In this document: positions 53,283 to 64,000 of the stretch, piece after piece
How positions within the stretch are numbered: position 1 is the first letter of the stretch
Layout of the letters: every line of letters starts with the position of its first letter
Source: Gymnogyps californianus
Taxonomy: Eukaryota; Chordata; Aves; Accipitriformes; Cathartidae
Reading direction: 5' to 3'
Assembly: GCF_018139145.2 (NCBI RefSeq)
Contig: NC_059482.1
Coordinates: 4,600,294 to 4,664,293, forward strand
Length of the DNA stretch: 64,000 bases
Notes under the pieces: generated by a model
What the model was told of the DNA's origin: nothing
Databases searched by the model: none
The model's input: only the letters and a program-made list of their open reading frames with translations
Program-made: the position numbers and the translations under genes

Positions 53283-53305
53283 TGACGTCATGCTCAGCAT
53301 ATAAA
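53283..53305 (+). promoter_or_regulatory. LTR core promoter: CRE followed by TATA box
   Basis: TGACGTCA (53283-53290) is a perfect palindromic cAMP-response element, the site for CREB/ATF proteins. TATAAA follows at 53300-53305, so initiation would be expected about 25-30 bases further on, near 53330, heading away from the CDH13 direction of transcription. Whether it is active is unknown. Confidence 0.7.
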
Positions 53306-53486
53306 GCTGGGGGAAGAAGGAGGAAGGAGGGGACATTCAGAGTGATAGCATTTGTCTTCCCAAGTAACCGTTATGTGTGATGGAGCCCTGCTTTCCTGGA
53401 GATGGCTGAACACCTGCCTGCCCATGGGAAGTGCTGAATGAATTCCTTGTTTTGCTTTGATTGTGTGCATGGCTTTTGCTTTACCT

Positions 53487-53492
53487 ATTAAA
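53487..53492 (+). terminator. LTR poly(A) signal ATTAAA
   Basis: ATTAAA lies about 180 bases after the TATA box and is followed by a T-rich stretch beginning ACTGTCTTTATCTC. This is the expected place for the R/U5 processing signal. Because it is antisense to CDH13 it would not truncate CDH13 transcripts. Confidence 0.65.
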
Positions 53493-53618
53493 CTGTCTTT
53501 ATCTCAACCCACGAGTTTTCTCACTTTTATCCTTCTGATTCTCTCCCTCATCCCACCGGGGGGAGTGAGTGAGCAGCTGTGTGGTGCTCAGTTGCACAGC
53601 TGGGGTTAAAACACAACA

Positions 53619-53623
53619 GATCA
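53619..53623. repeat. Target-site duplication, right copy (GATCA)
   Basis: Exact copy of 53015-53019 directly after the LTR's CA end. No mutation separates the two copies, though five bases are too few to date the insertion. Confidence 0.9.
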
Positions 53624-53760
53624 TCAGTATATTATTACACGTTATTTATACAAACTCAAGCGAAGAGGACCACAGAATCCCTACTACAGCTATATTGTAA
53701 ATTCCTTGACTTTTGGGAAGACCACTAACTTCCAAAAAGTCCCCAAACTTAACACCTGCT

Positions 53761-53807
53761 AAAGAAAAAAAAAAAACAACCCCAAAAAAACCAAAACCCC
53801 CCAAAAC
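53761..53807 (+). repeat. A-rich/C-rich low-complexity tract
   Basis: An A run of twelve within AAAGAAAAAAAAAAAACAAC is followed by alternating short C and A runs (CCCC, AAAAAAA, CC, AAAA, CCCCCC). It resembles a decayed poly(A) microsatellite and lies 143 bases beyond the LTR, so it is not part of it. Confidence 0.85.
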
Positions 53808-56475
53808 TTATCAACTCTGATATCTTTAAATTATAATTATTTTATGTCTGTTTATCTACAGCAAAATACCTATGACAGTTATAAGTGAGCCACAATGATT
53901 TGTATCTATGGATTACATGTCAAATTTGAAAAATTGTAGCTTAAATTGTACATTCATGACAGATCTTGAAAGTCTAAGAGGAGATAGATATTCCAATGAA
54001 ATGTACCAATGTCAGATGAATTTATTCTGTATTTTTATTACATTACCAGAAACATGCATTAGATAGCTGCAAACTCTTTTGTTCAGGGAGTTCACTTAGC
54101 TTTTTATTCAAATGTACTACTTTAAAGAGAGAACAGTTTGTAATTTCATTCACTTGCATGCCACTTATGAAATAACCCATTGATACTAATCCCAGCAGCA
54201 TTCTGTTAAGCATATTGTACTTTCTATGTCTATAACAACCAGATCTGATAATGATCTTCTTTGCACTGAATATATCTGTTGACACAGTGCAACTAAGAAT
54301 TAAACCAAATGGATAATTTGCTAAAGCAAATAAAAGGCAGCATATTTTACAAGTTTTCCAGTTACACTGTAATGACACAGAATACCAATAAAGTTTAAAA
54401 AATAAAGAAAACAGTCATGTATACTCATGCAAGCGTTGACTTTTAAAACTACACAACTGGTGACAAATTGGTTATGTTGTCAAAAGCACAGAAAAGCAGG
54501 TGCTAATACCCCAGCTTTTTCCACGGTGCTAAGAGTGTAATGTTCTCAAAGAAATTAAGCTCTAAAGATATCAGGCATGTGATTTCTTCTGTATATATTT
54601 TCTGAATTCTTCAGACTTTCCCTGGTCAATAAAACTCCATCTATATTAAAATATACATAAATACTTGCCCCAAAGAGAATATATTTAATAATACATATTA
54701 AGACCTTGTGCATTACTTTACTGCCTTCATAGCATGTCATTCTCTCAGTTTCATGTACCATGAAATATTGTTGTCTACTAGCCAGTATTTTATTTGCTGG
54801 AATCAAACACAACAGCAAAAAATAAAATGGAAGTTTACAAACTTCCTTCAGTGAAAGTGGAGGCTCCCAGAAACAGGTCCTACGCAAACTGCACTGTAGG
54901 CTGACTTCCTTCCACTTAGTTCCAACTTTCTCAAGAATTGTTAAGTGTCCTTAAGACTTTCAGTTCCTGAAAAATGACAATTACAAAATGGTTATTTTGA
55001 CGGCAAGCGATAATGCTAGAGCATTTCTATCATTTACGCTGACATTTTGCATACAAAGATACCATAAAGCAATTGCTAGCTGAATAACTAAGCTGCCTAT
55101 ATCCGACTGGAATAGGTTCACCCTGGTGCCTGAAATACAGTCCGAGCCAAAATTCTCCCCCCGCCACTTGGCTCGGAATCTGCTGGTGGTGCTAGGGCAG
55201 GAAATAAGATAGTTTTGCTAGAAGCAACATTCACACCTGGGTTCTGTACTAAATAAAACAAAAAGTGCTGCCATTTTCTGCTTAGACTTCGTCCATAGAT
55301 CAGTTCTTTCTTTTGCAAAATTAGTAGGTAGTAGAAGCTGCAGAAAAGCACCACTGAAGTTTTTATTCCAATTTAGCACTCTTAGCAGTAGTTCATAATA
55401 TCATTCAGCTGCATTTCACTTGCAAAACGACCCAGTTACACTAATTTCAGAGGGGTTTTATCACATTTACATGTAGAAAATAAATTGATAAATGTTCTGT
55501 TGGCCTATCAGTTATGGAATCTACTGCGTATACTACTTGAGCTCCACATATAGACACTTCCTGCTGCTTCAAAACAATAACATTCCTGTGTACAGGAAGA
55601 GTTATATCATGAATAATTCAATGTAATTAAATGTACTCTTATAGTTCGTTTAAAAAAAATCTTCTTTTTAAACTAATGCTTTGTTTACCAATATGCCAAG
55701 GTAAACTGGCTAAAAACACCTCTGAGCTGTTCTACGTAGGACATCATGAAGGCATCACTTCATCACAATTTGAAAGGAAATGCTACAAAGTGGCACCAGT
55801 GTACAGTAGTTGGAAAGCAATTATTAAAAAGTAGTTAAGAAAATTTTTCATTCTCTAGTTGTGTGCATGTTTCTAAAGCAGTGAGATCTATGTACATATC
55901 TACAAATTAGATTATAAATTAAGCATGCTACAAAAGTTTATAAGCCATAATTAAAATCAACCCAGTGACCCTCAATTAAACATTTATGAAAGATTTATTC
56001 AAAACTGGTTAACCATTTATAAGGCATTTATATAGAAACAGAGTATAAATGATGACTTTCAATTTTCCAGGCAAACTTTATAAAGTAGTTTCATTTTATC
56101 TTCTGTACTAGTTACTGCATGTGGAGACACTGCGATACTGGATATGTGGTAATTTCTTGCAAGTTTTGACTTCGCAATATTGGAATGACACTACAATAGT
56201 ACAGGAGCATTACAGGCTCATAAAAGCAAATGAATGCTTTAAGAACTGACAGTACATACACATTCTTAAGACTGCAATCTATTTAAATGTACTGCTCTGA
56301 AGTAAAGAGAGATTTTTTAATGTATGTACAATTATAACTGCCTGTGTGTTTTTCTTTGACAATTTTATTTTGAATAGTACTACTTAAATATGTAATGTAA
56401 CTAATTTTATATATTATATACACAACACATACTTCGTATAACATACACAATAGATGTATAGGTATAGGAAAAAGT
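53808..56475. other. Unique AT-rich intron, nothing recognised
   Basis: Two minus-strand ORFs of about 110 codons (54043-54378 and 54555-54887) lie on the CDH13 sense strand. Neither contains a cadherin motif nor any domain I recognise. A TA-rich stretch occurs at about 56400-56465. Confidence 0.57.
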
Positions 56476-56490
56476 AATAAATAAATAAAT
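56476..56490 (+). repeat. (AATA)n short microsatellite
   Basis: Under four units of AATA/TAAA in AT-rich surroundings. Confidence 0.75.
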
Positions 56491-57034
56491 TGTAGTGAAG
56501 TTATTTTTAGTTTATATCAGTGCAAATGAGTTTCAAACTCAGGCTCTTTTCATTGACATTTTCATCTGCTGAATTATCCACACTGATTTGGCTTGACTCA
56601 AATAATACCAAAGGAACACCTCATGAAATAAGAAGCTTATCATCATCTCTTAGCTGCTGTAGCCAATGTCCTTCCCATATGCCCTGCTTCCTATGCATCT
56701 CTAAGATGCTCAACAGCTAACTGATCCCATAAAGTCATACAGCCCTACAGAAGAATGTACCTACCCCAGTGTTCATTCTTCCTACAAAGTGCAATATGCT
56801 TCCTTTTCTGTTTTTCATATTTCAGGCACTTATTTATTTAGTGTTCTATCATCAATAACAGAAAATTTAACTGTTCAGTTAAAAAAAAAGCAGTTACAGA
56901 ATTTGAACGTAACTGCAAGCTCTCCTTTCATGCTCTTCTAATGCACGCCAATAGTGCTCTGGACAGGTTGGAGTAACAGTATCACCCATGGCATACACAA
57001 TCCTCAACTATGCTGAATGTCAATTCCAAATTAC

Positions 57035-57051
57035 TTTTTTTTTTTTTTTTT
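57035..57051 (+). repeat. T17 homopolymer
   Basis: Seventeen Ts followed by AATTCC. No poly(A) signal is seen on the minus strand next to it, so there is no case for a retrocopy tail. Confidence 0.9.
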
Positions 57052-60000
57052 AATTCCTTCTGATGCAGACTTTGGGAACAAGACCGGAACCTCAAATTAA
57101 TTTCACATAGGTTACCAGTAAGGCATCAAAACTTTTCACTATTGACACATTGACTTATTGATACGGTTTTGCACCAGTGAGCTTAAAGATGGAAGATTAG
57201 AGAGTCCATCAAATTTCTGAGAATTTCAGGTCCTTGTGATTTCGTTTTCTGAAGTAGAAATATCGTCTTCACCTGAAGGCACTGGTCAAGACCCGAACTC
57301 TTACCTGATCAGCCAACTGTGGTAATTAAAAATACATATGCTTTTTAAAAGTAATCAGTGGAGATATAGCATTCATATTGTTCATGTTTTGCTGCATGCA
57401 TCAAAAGCAATTAGTATTAATGAAAAATTATATATCTTGAGAAATACACCACAATTATTACACAGGAGGAAGAAAACATAATTTCTGCTCCTGCTCTGAA
57501 AATACTTTCATTAAAATCCCTGGAAACTGAAATGTGACATTACAATAAATACATCTGTTATTCAAAAAGGCCATATTTTTGCAACTCTACTGTATGAAAC
57601 TGGTTATATTGATTCTTTACAAGGTTTATTCAATTAGAATATTTGAAAAATATACAAATGTGTAAGGTAAACAGTCATAAAAAATTACAAAATGTAAGAT
57701 ATTGGCTTTTATGTTCAGAGGCACCTTAGAAAGTACCATAATGAAAATTTCCATTTAATGTTTCATTTCCCAAACACAGTAACAGAGAAGTAATTACAGA
57801 ATACTAACCAGCACTAGAATTTAAAGAGAGATAAAAAAATTCTGATTTCCCCAATTTGTTTCATGTAGGCAAACATACAAAACCTAAACAAAAGAAGATT
57901 TAAAGATCCGTCTCCCTCTGTAAGAAAACAGCTTCATTTGCATAATCTCCTATAAGTCTAATTTTCCTTTATGATATTTTGGAATGTTTTCCTGATCAGT
58001 GAATTCCCTACAGCAATATAAAAAGTTCTACACTCAGTAATGAAACACTTTTGTAAACCACAAAATGAGGACTTGCAGTACAAATATCCCTGGCATCCTG
58101 CCGTAAGATAAAACTATTTAATTCCTTCCTTTAAACAGAATCCATATAATCAGTAACAGATTTATGCTTTTGTAATAGAGCAAGTGAGAGTTTTCATGAG
58201 AGGAGGATACTTGTGCTTACAACTAACCACCTTAAAACGTTTAGATTGGCTGAAACTGTGAAAGTCACTCGTTTGCAATCTCTATGCTTCCTGTCCTTAA
58301 CAGAACAGACAAAAGGACTTTGAACAGAAATCAAAGAAAAGACCAAGGCAGCCAATTAGTTTCATCCTAAGCAGCAGTGTACGTGAAGCACGACCCTAGC
58401 GACTACTTCACTAACTTGCGCTGCTCAGAAAAACTGTTACCCATCTGGCTCCAGTGGTAGACTCTTGCACAGTGTTGCGATGTTCAGGCTTGGGTGATTC
58501 ATAAGGGGGCACGGCATCACACCTGCTGCTAGAAGACAACTTAAGATTTGCCCATTATCCTTCCCTCATCCAGATTAGATATTAGTTACTTGCTGACAAT
58601 GGAGGGCATCATGCGGAAAAGGGCTATTTGAAGGGCCCTAGAGTTATGGTAGAAGTGAGTGACCTCTGAGTCCATCAAGAATCCTTGTGATGGCAATATC
58701 ACAGGAAAAGATGCTGACACAGAGGTGTCATTCAGATTCAGTACCCTAACAGCTACAGCACTGCCCTTAAAGAAAGACTATGGGTAAAGCAAGTACAGTT
58801 AGTGCTAGGCTAGCAGCACAAAGAGTTCTCATACTTATGCCCAAGCCCTCCTATGTTAGAGTCAGAGGGTACTACAGAAATGTGCTCAAGACAGATGAAA
58901 CTAAATGGAAATATGAGAAGGGAAACGTAAAAAGACAATCTAGGAAATCTATTACTGTTGATTCTGAAAGCCAAAATTCTTTATCCTTGCATAATTTTCA
59001 GAGGCTGTTTCATCACATAGAAAAGGAGTGAATGAAAAGCTGTTGATGGTGATCAATTCAAGGGGCGTGCAGAGTCATACTGCTTTATGAATCACTGCAC
59101 TTCAATGCACTGCGCAACTGGTTAGTTGTCTCTTATTGTACTGCTGGAGAGTTACATAAAATGAAAAATGTTTATTTTGCTATGTACAACCTATGCAGAG
59201 AGGGTAGACCAGAGATTTTAGAACTAAATACAGACCTCTTGAAATATATCAGCACAAGACCAACATAAAATAAAACTGTCGTTATCCTTCCTGCCCTTGG
59301 ATATACTGAAGGTGTATTGCTTTGGCAGGTTTCAACCTTCTTCAAATATTAAGTAACTATAGAATTTTAAGGTCCTAAATTTAAATCCACATTAGTAAGC
59401 AAGCTGGTTCCCAAGTACTGTCCACATAAATATTTCCAGGATAGTGACAGTTCTGCTATGTATGTCTTTCTCTGAATGGAGGATGACTTAGGAGAGGTAC
59501 TGACATAGGATCAAGTACTTTGAAAGATGGACTATATTTTATTGTACATACATTCATATTAATGCAGAAGAATTGTTAAATAAATGTTATTACTGCTGAC
59601 AGCAGTAATGTTAACATGATGAGCAGATCATTATTTATTTAGTTTCCACATTTCTAATTTGTTCTATTTATTTCACAACTACACAAGCTTGAAAAGGCTT
59701 CTTAAAATGAATCATAGAAATGAGAGCATCAGAAAACCAATTAGATAATCAAATTCAAGTCTAAGTCATTATGCTGTTACTTTCTTGTTCTCTCCAGGTT
59801 ACGTATGTGGGAACATTAACATTTCCTTTTATAGGCATTTCCAATAAACTTTTTTTTCTGACATTAAGTCCAGATTTTCCTTTCCTTCCTTGCCCCTCTA
59901 CAGCATGCAGCAGTGACCAATAGGTAGTGCCTTTATAAATAGTCTGAGACTCACTAGAAAGGTGGCAGCCCCACAGCACAGTATAAATTGTGCTTTATTC

Positions 60001-63000
60001 TCAGCTTCTACTTGAAACCGTGAGCAATGTTTCTTTTTCTCTGTACTGTTCTTTTTCAGATCAATGATTTTCAGCTGCATTTTAATTACAAAACCATAAA
60101 ACAATCTATTCTCCTTATGTATACATAATGCAAACTGCTCCAAGACACATGTATAAGAAATGAGGCTCATTCTGAACATATCAACTAAAAAGGCTGATTC
60201 AGCTTTTCTTCCAAATGCAGAAGAAATGGACTTGATTCTCAGCTATATCAAACTAATACTAAAGGTGTTTCAGGAACGAGGGAGGAGATGAAGATGTAAT
60301 GTGTCTTTGCATTTCCTAGTCAAAGGAACAAGCAAAGCTTATCGAAAGCAACCTTCGTGCAGCCAGGTGCCCCATCAGTTGCTCTTGTGGCATTCCACAA
60401 CCTCTGTGTTGCCTGCTTATACCATTAAAACACTCCTTGTACTGATAATAATAGTGATAGCTATTCCAGAGAGGACTCTTTGGCTGTTAAATTCACTGAA
60501 CAACTCTGAACCCAAGACCAGGTAACTCTTCTACCTTAAGAGGTCCGCTATAGTATGTGTAGAAACTGAAATTCCCATTGAATTCCAAAGCAAACAAACC
60601 AACTGTCTTTGCAGAAAAACAGTATTGTTTTTAACTGACTAAACAATATAACTCGAAGAAAACAGAAAAGCTTTTGGGTACATATCTCTTACTTCAAGGG
60701 TACCTTTCAAAAGGGCTTGGTGCGCCAAAGGTAGTCTTCTCTGTTTCCAATTCTGTTGGACGAATAAAAAATATCATTTTCCCTTACAAACATATGCTAC
60801 TCACGCTCTTAGACCATCGCAAACACAAACTACTGCTGTACAAAAGAGGTTTATACTGAAATCTTTATCTAAACATGTCCTGTCCTTCAACTGTAAGCCA
60901 GGCACAATATATCATCTGTGGTCATTCAGTCCTACAGTGGAATCCCACTAGTAAAATAATTTCTGAATGTTTCTGGTTCACGTTAAATAATTGCATGCTT
61001 GTGCCGCAGGGATTTTGTGCAGCCCAAATCTAGACAGAAGAAAGAGTGTTTGCCTGCAAGACTCTTCCTACCCGGCTTGTGATCCAGGCAGTTCTATCTC
61101 AGCATGAGTCCTCCAGTCATGCAGTGACACAAAGGGAGCAGCTAATGCTCTGCCAACCACTAGATCACGCCAAATTGTTGATCTTTGTTTCCCCTATACA
61201 GTGAAGATTTTGGTATGCACATGAGCATCACACTGTATAGACCTCTGTGGATTTTCTGTGGATAAAATCACTGAAGTTAAATTTTGATGTAAATATATAA
61301 CACAAGCTGAGGGAAATATTTGACTGGCTACTGCTCTTTGTACTCTTCCTGTTTAGCTCTTTATCAAGACTCTTTTAATGGGGAAATTTAACTGCATCTG
61401 TATGAAAATCACACAGAGCATAGGGCAGAAACAAATATTTTACTAATGTCAGCCTTTTTTGTTTGTAAACTTAAACAAGAAGACTAGTACTGTGTGTTTC
61501 AGAGAGGAAATCTACATAATGCCATATGTGATAAATTTCTGAAGATGAAAATTGACTAATGTTTTTGTTACATTTCCTACTTTGTCCTTGGAAAACCTGC
61601 CTGTATAATAAAACATATATAGTTTTTCTGAGGCTGATTAACTAGCTTGTTTCCAGTAAAATTACTTTCCCTTGAGAGGAACATTAAGATTTCTTTAATG
61701 CAATCTTCATCCATTACCATTGATTATGGCTTCATTAAATATGAAAATGAGGATTTACTCTTTGCAACAGATATCACTTTCTGCATAAGTGAGTAAAGAT
61801 TTTCCTCTGTATGCTTTGCTCAGAGAGAAGCGTGAACAAATATTTTATTTATGTACTACTTTGAAGGAAGAAATTGCCTGTGGCAAAAAACTAAGCACAG
61901 CTCACTGGCAAAATACTCTTCTCTGGCAAGGATGGAGCAACAATATGAAAGTCTGGGGCACAAACCACTCACAACCTAGGCACCCTCTGTGGCACCAAGA
62001 GGTTAAATGCAATAAATATTCATTAGTGAGATAAGCTGATGAATCACACAAATCCTTACTTGTGAATGAATCAATAAATTTATGAAAAGGCTGGTTGAAG
62101 ACAAAAAGATATTTCAGTCATTGTAAAGCTAACTGTCCAGTCAGCTTGATAATAAGAATGGATCTCTGACAGGTGCAATGGCTTCATCTAAAACATGCAT
62201 AAAATAGCCATAATTTAAGGGAAAACAGCAGAGAAATTACATACTAATGTGCTAATAGCACTTGAGCAGCACTAAAGATTTTTCAGTTTTTTAAATTATC
62301 TTTCTTGCTAAATCATTTTTTAGAAATGTCTAATTTAATTGTCTGAAAAAAAAAGATTTTAAGAATTTTCTAGTACTGAGAAAACATCAGAGGTTTCTCT
62401 AATTAATACACTGCTCTATAATCAATATTTAGTACATGAAACTTTGCAATGTTAAATTCCAGGTATAAAGGCAACTGTTCTGCCTTGCCGAGTTGCCCAG
62501 CATCAGGTGAGCAGGTCTTGTATTGGCTTCTTTAAAGCAGTTCACTCCCATGGTGTAATGAGGTATTTCGAAGATCACATTCAAATTCTACCTCTACAAC
62601 ATTTGCACACATTGTAAGTAGACAAATTCACAAAATACTTGCTGTAAAGGGTATTCCCAGTTTCCACATTTATCAAGGAGATTTTTTAAAGGGCTGATCT
62701 ATAACCTCAGGGATCAATTTGGACAAAAGCACATCAGATCAATAAAGTAAGGAAGAAAAAGCAAAGCGAGAGAGGAAACAGAGAGAAATAGGAAGGTATT
62801 ACTTTTAAGAGGCACTGCATACATCCCCTTGCAAACAAGAACTATTCTCATGAGTAGACCATCTCACTCTTGGCTCCCCTCTAAACCAGCAAAAAGTGCA
62901 TTTTTAATAATCATGCAGCTTGTTATTTTTGCATTGAAGTGCCAGATACTGGTTTCTCTCTTAGGGCCAAACACATTTCCATTGGTACACATTCAGCTGC

Positions 63001-64000
63001 TCTCAGTAGCTTACTATGGGGAAATACACTAAAATAGATTAGAAAATGTGCCTACCTCTTATAAGAATAATCCTTTACATGATACAACACTGATATAAAC
63101 ACATACATTCTAGAAAAGACACCCAGTCCCTGTACTGCAAAGACTTCAGTTCTCCCCAGCAGGGAGGTCATTTCCTTCATGCTTTATCCAACCCCAACCA
63201 AAACCCATGGAAATATTTCCACTGAGATCAATGAGATCTAGTTGGGTCCATAGGAAGCAGTGATACCAGAGTATTGCGTCCCGTGTCATGCATTTGTAAT
63301 TAATGTTCACAAATTCCTGGTACGGGAGGTATATTCACCTATGATACATGTCCCTGATGCAGGTAGTCCAGCACTCACTCAAAGGTGACTCAGTGGGAGG
63401 TAGATTGTAAACAAGAGTTTTGTCTCAATTTAAATGTCACGTACGTTGTCCTGGGTTCTCTCTAGGACTTGCTAGCACAGCCAGAGGGCATTTCAGTTTA
63501 CCTCTAGTATAAAAAGCTAATATTTTGCCCTCAGTATCTTATGGGATAAAGAAAATATACAAACTTGAAAGCATACAGCAAGAAGTTAGTTTCTAAAAAA
63601 TAAGTGCTATAATTTCAATGCCATATAATAAACTGTGCTTGAAAGAAAGTGAAATCATTCTGTCAAAAAGAATACAGATTGTCAATCAACAGCATTTCTT
63701 TGAAAACAGACTGTAATAAGCATAGCAAAAAAAGTGTTCCATCAAGAGGACTGTCTGTGATTAAAAATGTTACAATGGTATCTTTTAAATTCCTCTAAAT
63801 TCAGAAAAGAGGGAACCTAGAGAACACTGAATACCAACATCAGCAGGCAAAATGTAGTCACATATGCTCAAAGCCTTGGACTACACAGCTCCACTCTTTT
63901 CAAAGGAATTACAAAAAGTGAAGAAAGACTGTAAGAATCAAGCTCCAGAGCACTACATGTAGAGATTTAAGAAGTGATAATCGGAAGCGCTCCATCTATA
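57052..64000. other. Unique intron to the window edge, nothing recognised
   Basis: No exon, RNA gene or named repeat was recognised. The stretch at 63195-63236 (TTTCCACTGAGATCAATGAG and onward) loosely recalls the old amniote repeat noted at 27460, too weakly to annotate. Confidence 0.57.

Larger units (their letters stand above)
53020..53618 (+). mobile_element. Solo LTR of an avian endogenous retrovirus, 599 bp
   Basis: The element begins TGTGCTGG and ends TTAAAACACAACA, giving the TG...CA termini of retroviral LTRs, and is flanked by an exact GATCA duplication. Internally, in order, are U3-like sequence, a CRE, a TATA box, an ATTAAA signal, and a U5-like end with CTCAACCCACGAGTTTTCTC and a CCCACCGGGGGGAGTGAG block. 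From memory, this opening and end are those of a widespread songbird LTR family (an ERVL-type TguLTR), but I could not check this. No internal viral gene is present: the duplications abut a single LTR, so the provirus was lost by recombination between its two LTRs. It lies antisense to CDH13. A short ORF inside (53126-53380) is not a viral protein I recognise. It is more GC-rich than its flanks. Confidence 0.93.
38956..64000 (-). other. CDH13: CDH13 intron upstream of the exon (partial, at least 25 kb)
   Basis: This stretch lies 5' of the exon in the direction of transcription; the preceding exon, which must end with the first base of a glycine codon, lies beyond 64000. I see no other coding exon. 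It holds one solo retroviral LTR and simple repeats, listed separately; the rest appears to be unique AT-rich sequence. Confidence 0.87.

Noticed and set aside
53126..53380. 84-codon plus-strand ORF inside the LTR
   Set aside because: It lies in the U3/R part of an LTR and spans the CRE and TATA box. No retroviral protein feature is recognisable.
54043..54887. Two 110-codon minus-strand ORFs as further CDH13 exons
   Set aside because: They contain no cadherin motifs (no DAD, LDRE or DxNDN) and no match to remembered T-cadherin sequence.
61990..62030. MIR or L2 tail (GCAATAAATATTCATTAGTG)
   Set aside because: Only one short block fits and nothing upstream agrees with a MIR body.

Overview
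The window looks like bird nuclear DNA, most likely from a neoavian and possibly a songbird-like species. It is AT-rich with low CpG and very few interspersed repeats. It holds one recognisable vertebrate coding exon with GT-AG splice sites and one endogenous-retrovirus LTR of a type I recall as common in songbird genomes. The species-level reading is inference, because no database search was possible. There are no prokaryotic features: no operons, ribosome-binding sites, IS elements or CRISPR arrays.

Layout: almost the whole window is intron of one gene on the minus strand. The only coding sequence I can support is a 179-bp internal exon at 38777-38955. It encodes part of the second extracellular cadherin repeat (EC2) of cadherin-13 (T-cadherin, CDH13), a GPI-anchored cadherin. 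The exon has a consensus donor, a consensus acceptor and a good branch point. At least 38.8 kb of the downstream intron (positions 1-38776) and 25 kb of the upstream intron (38956-64000) lie in the window, so the gene is very large, as CDH13 is in other vertebrates.

Within the introns: an old MIR-type SINE lies at about 4277-4380, with a weaker MIR-like piece at about 13715-13790. Two degraded pieces near 15.86 kb and 27.46 kb resemble an ancient amniote repeat. A complete solo LTR (53020-53618) has TG...CA ends, a TATA box preceded by a perfect CRE, a poly(A) signal and a 5-bp target-site duplication (GATCA). It lies antisense to CDH13. Simple repeats include a single-base-loop G-quadruplex motif (7194-7211), a C8-TT-C9 tract, a long polypyrimidine tract at 34.1 kb, a T16 tract with an AATAAA on the opposite strand at 43.3 kb, and three short tandem duplications. 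An 11-bp perfect hairpin sits at 25171-25197.

All other open reading frames are short (112 codons or fewer), start at arbitrary ATGs, have no recognisable domains, and are best read as chance ORFs in intron. I found no convincing new biological system. The most informative items are the antisense solo LTR with its CRE-TATA promoter and the frame-shifting CDH13 exon.
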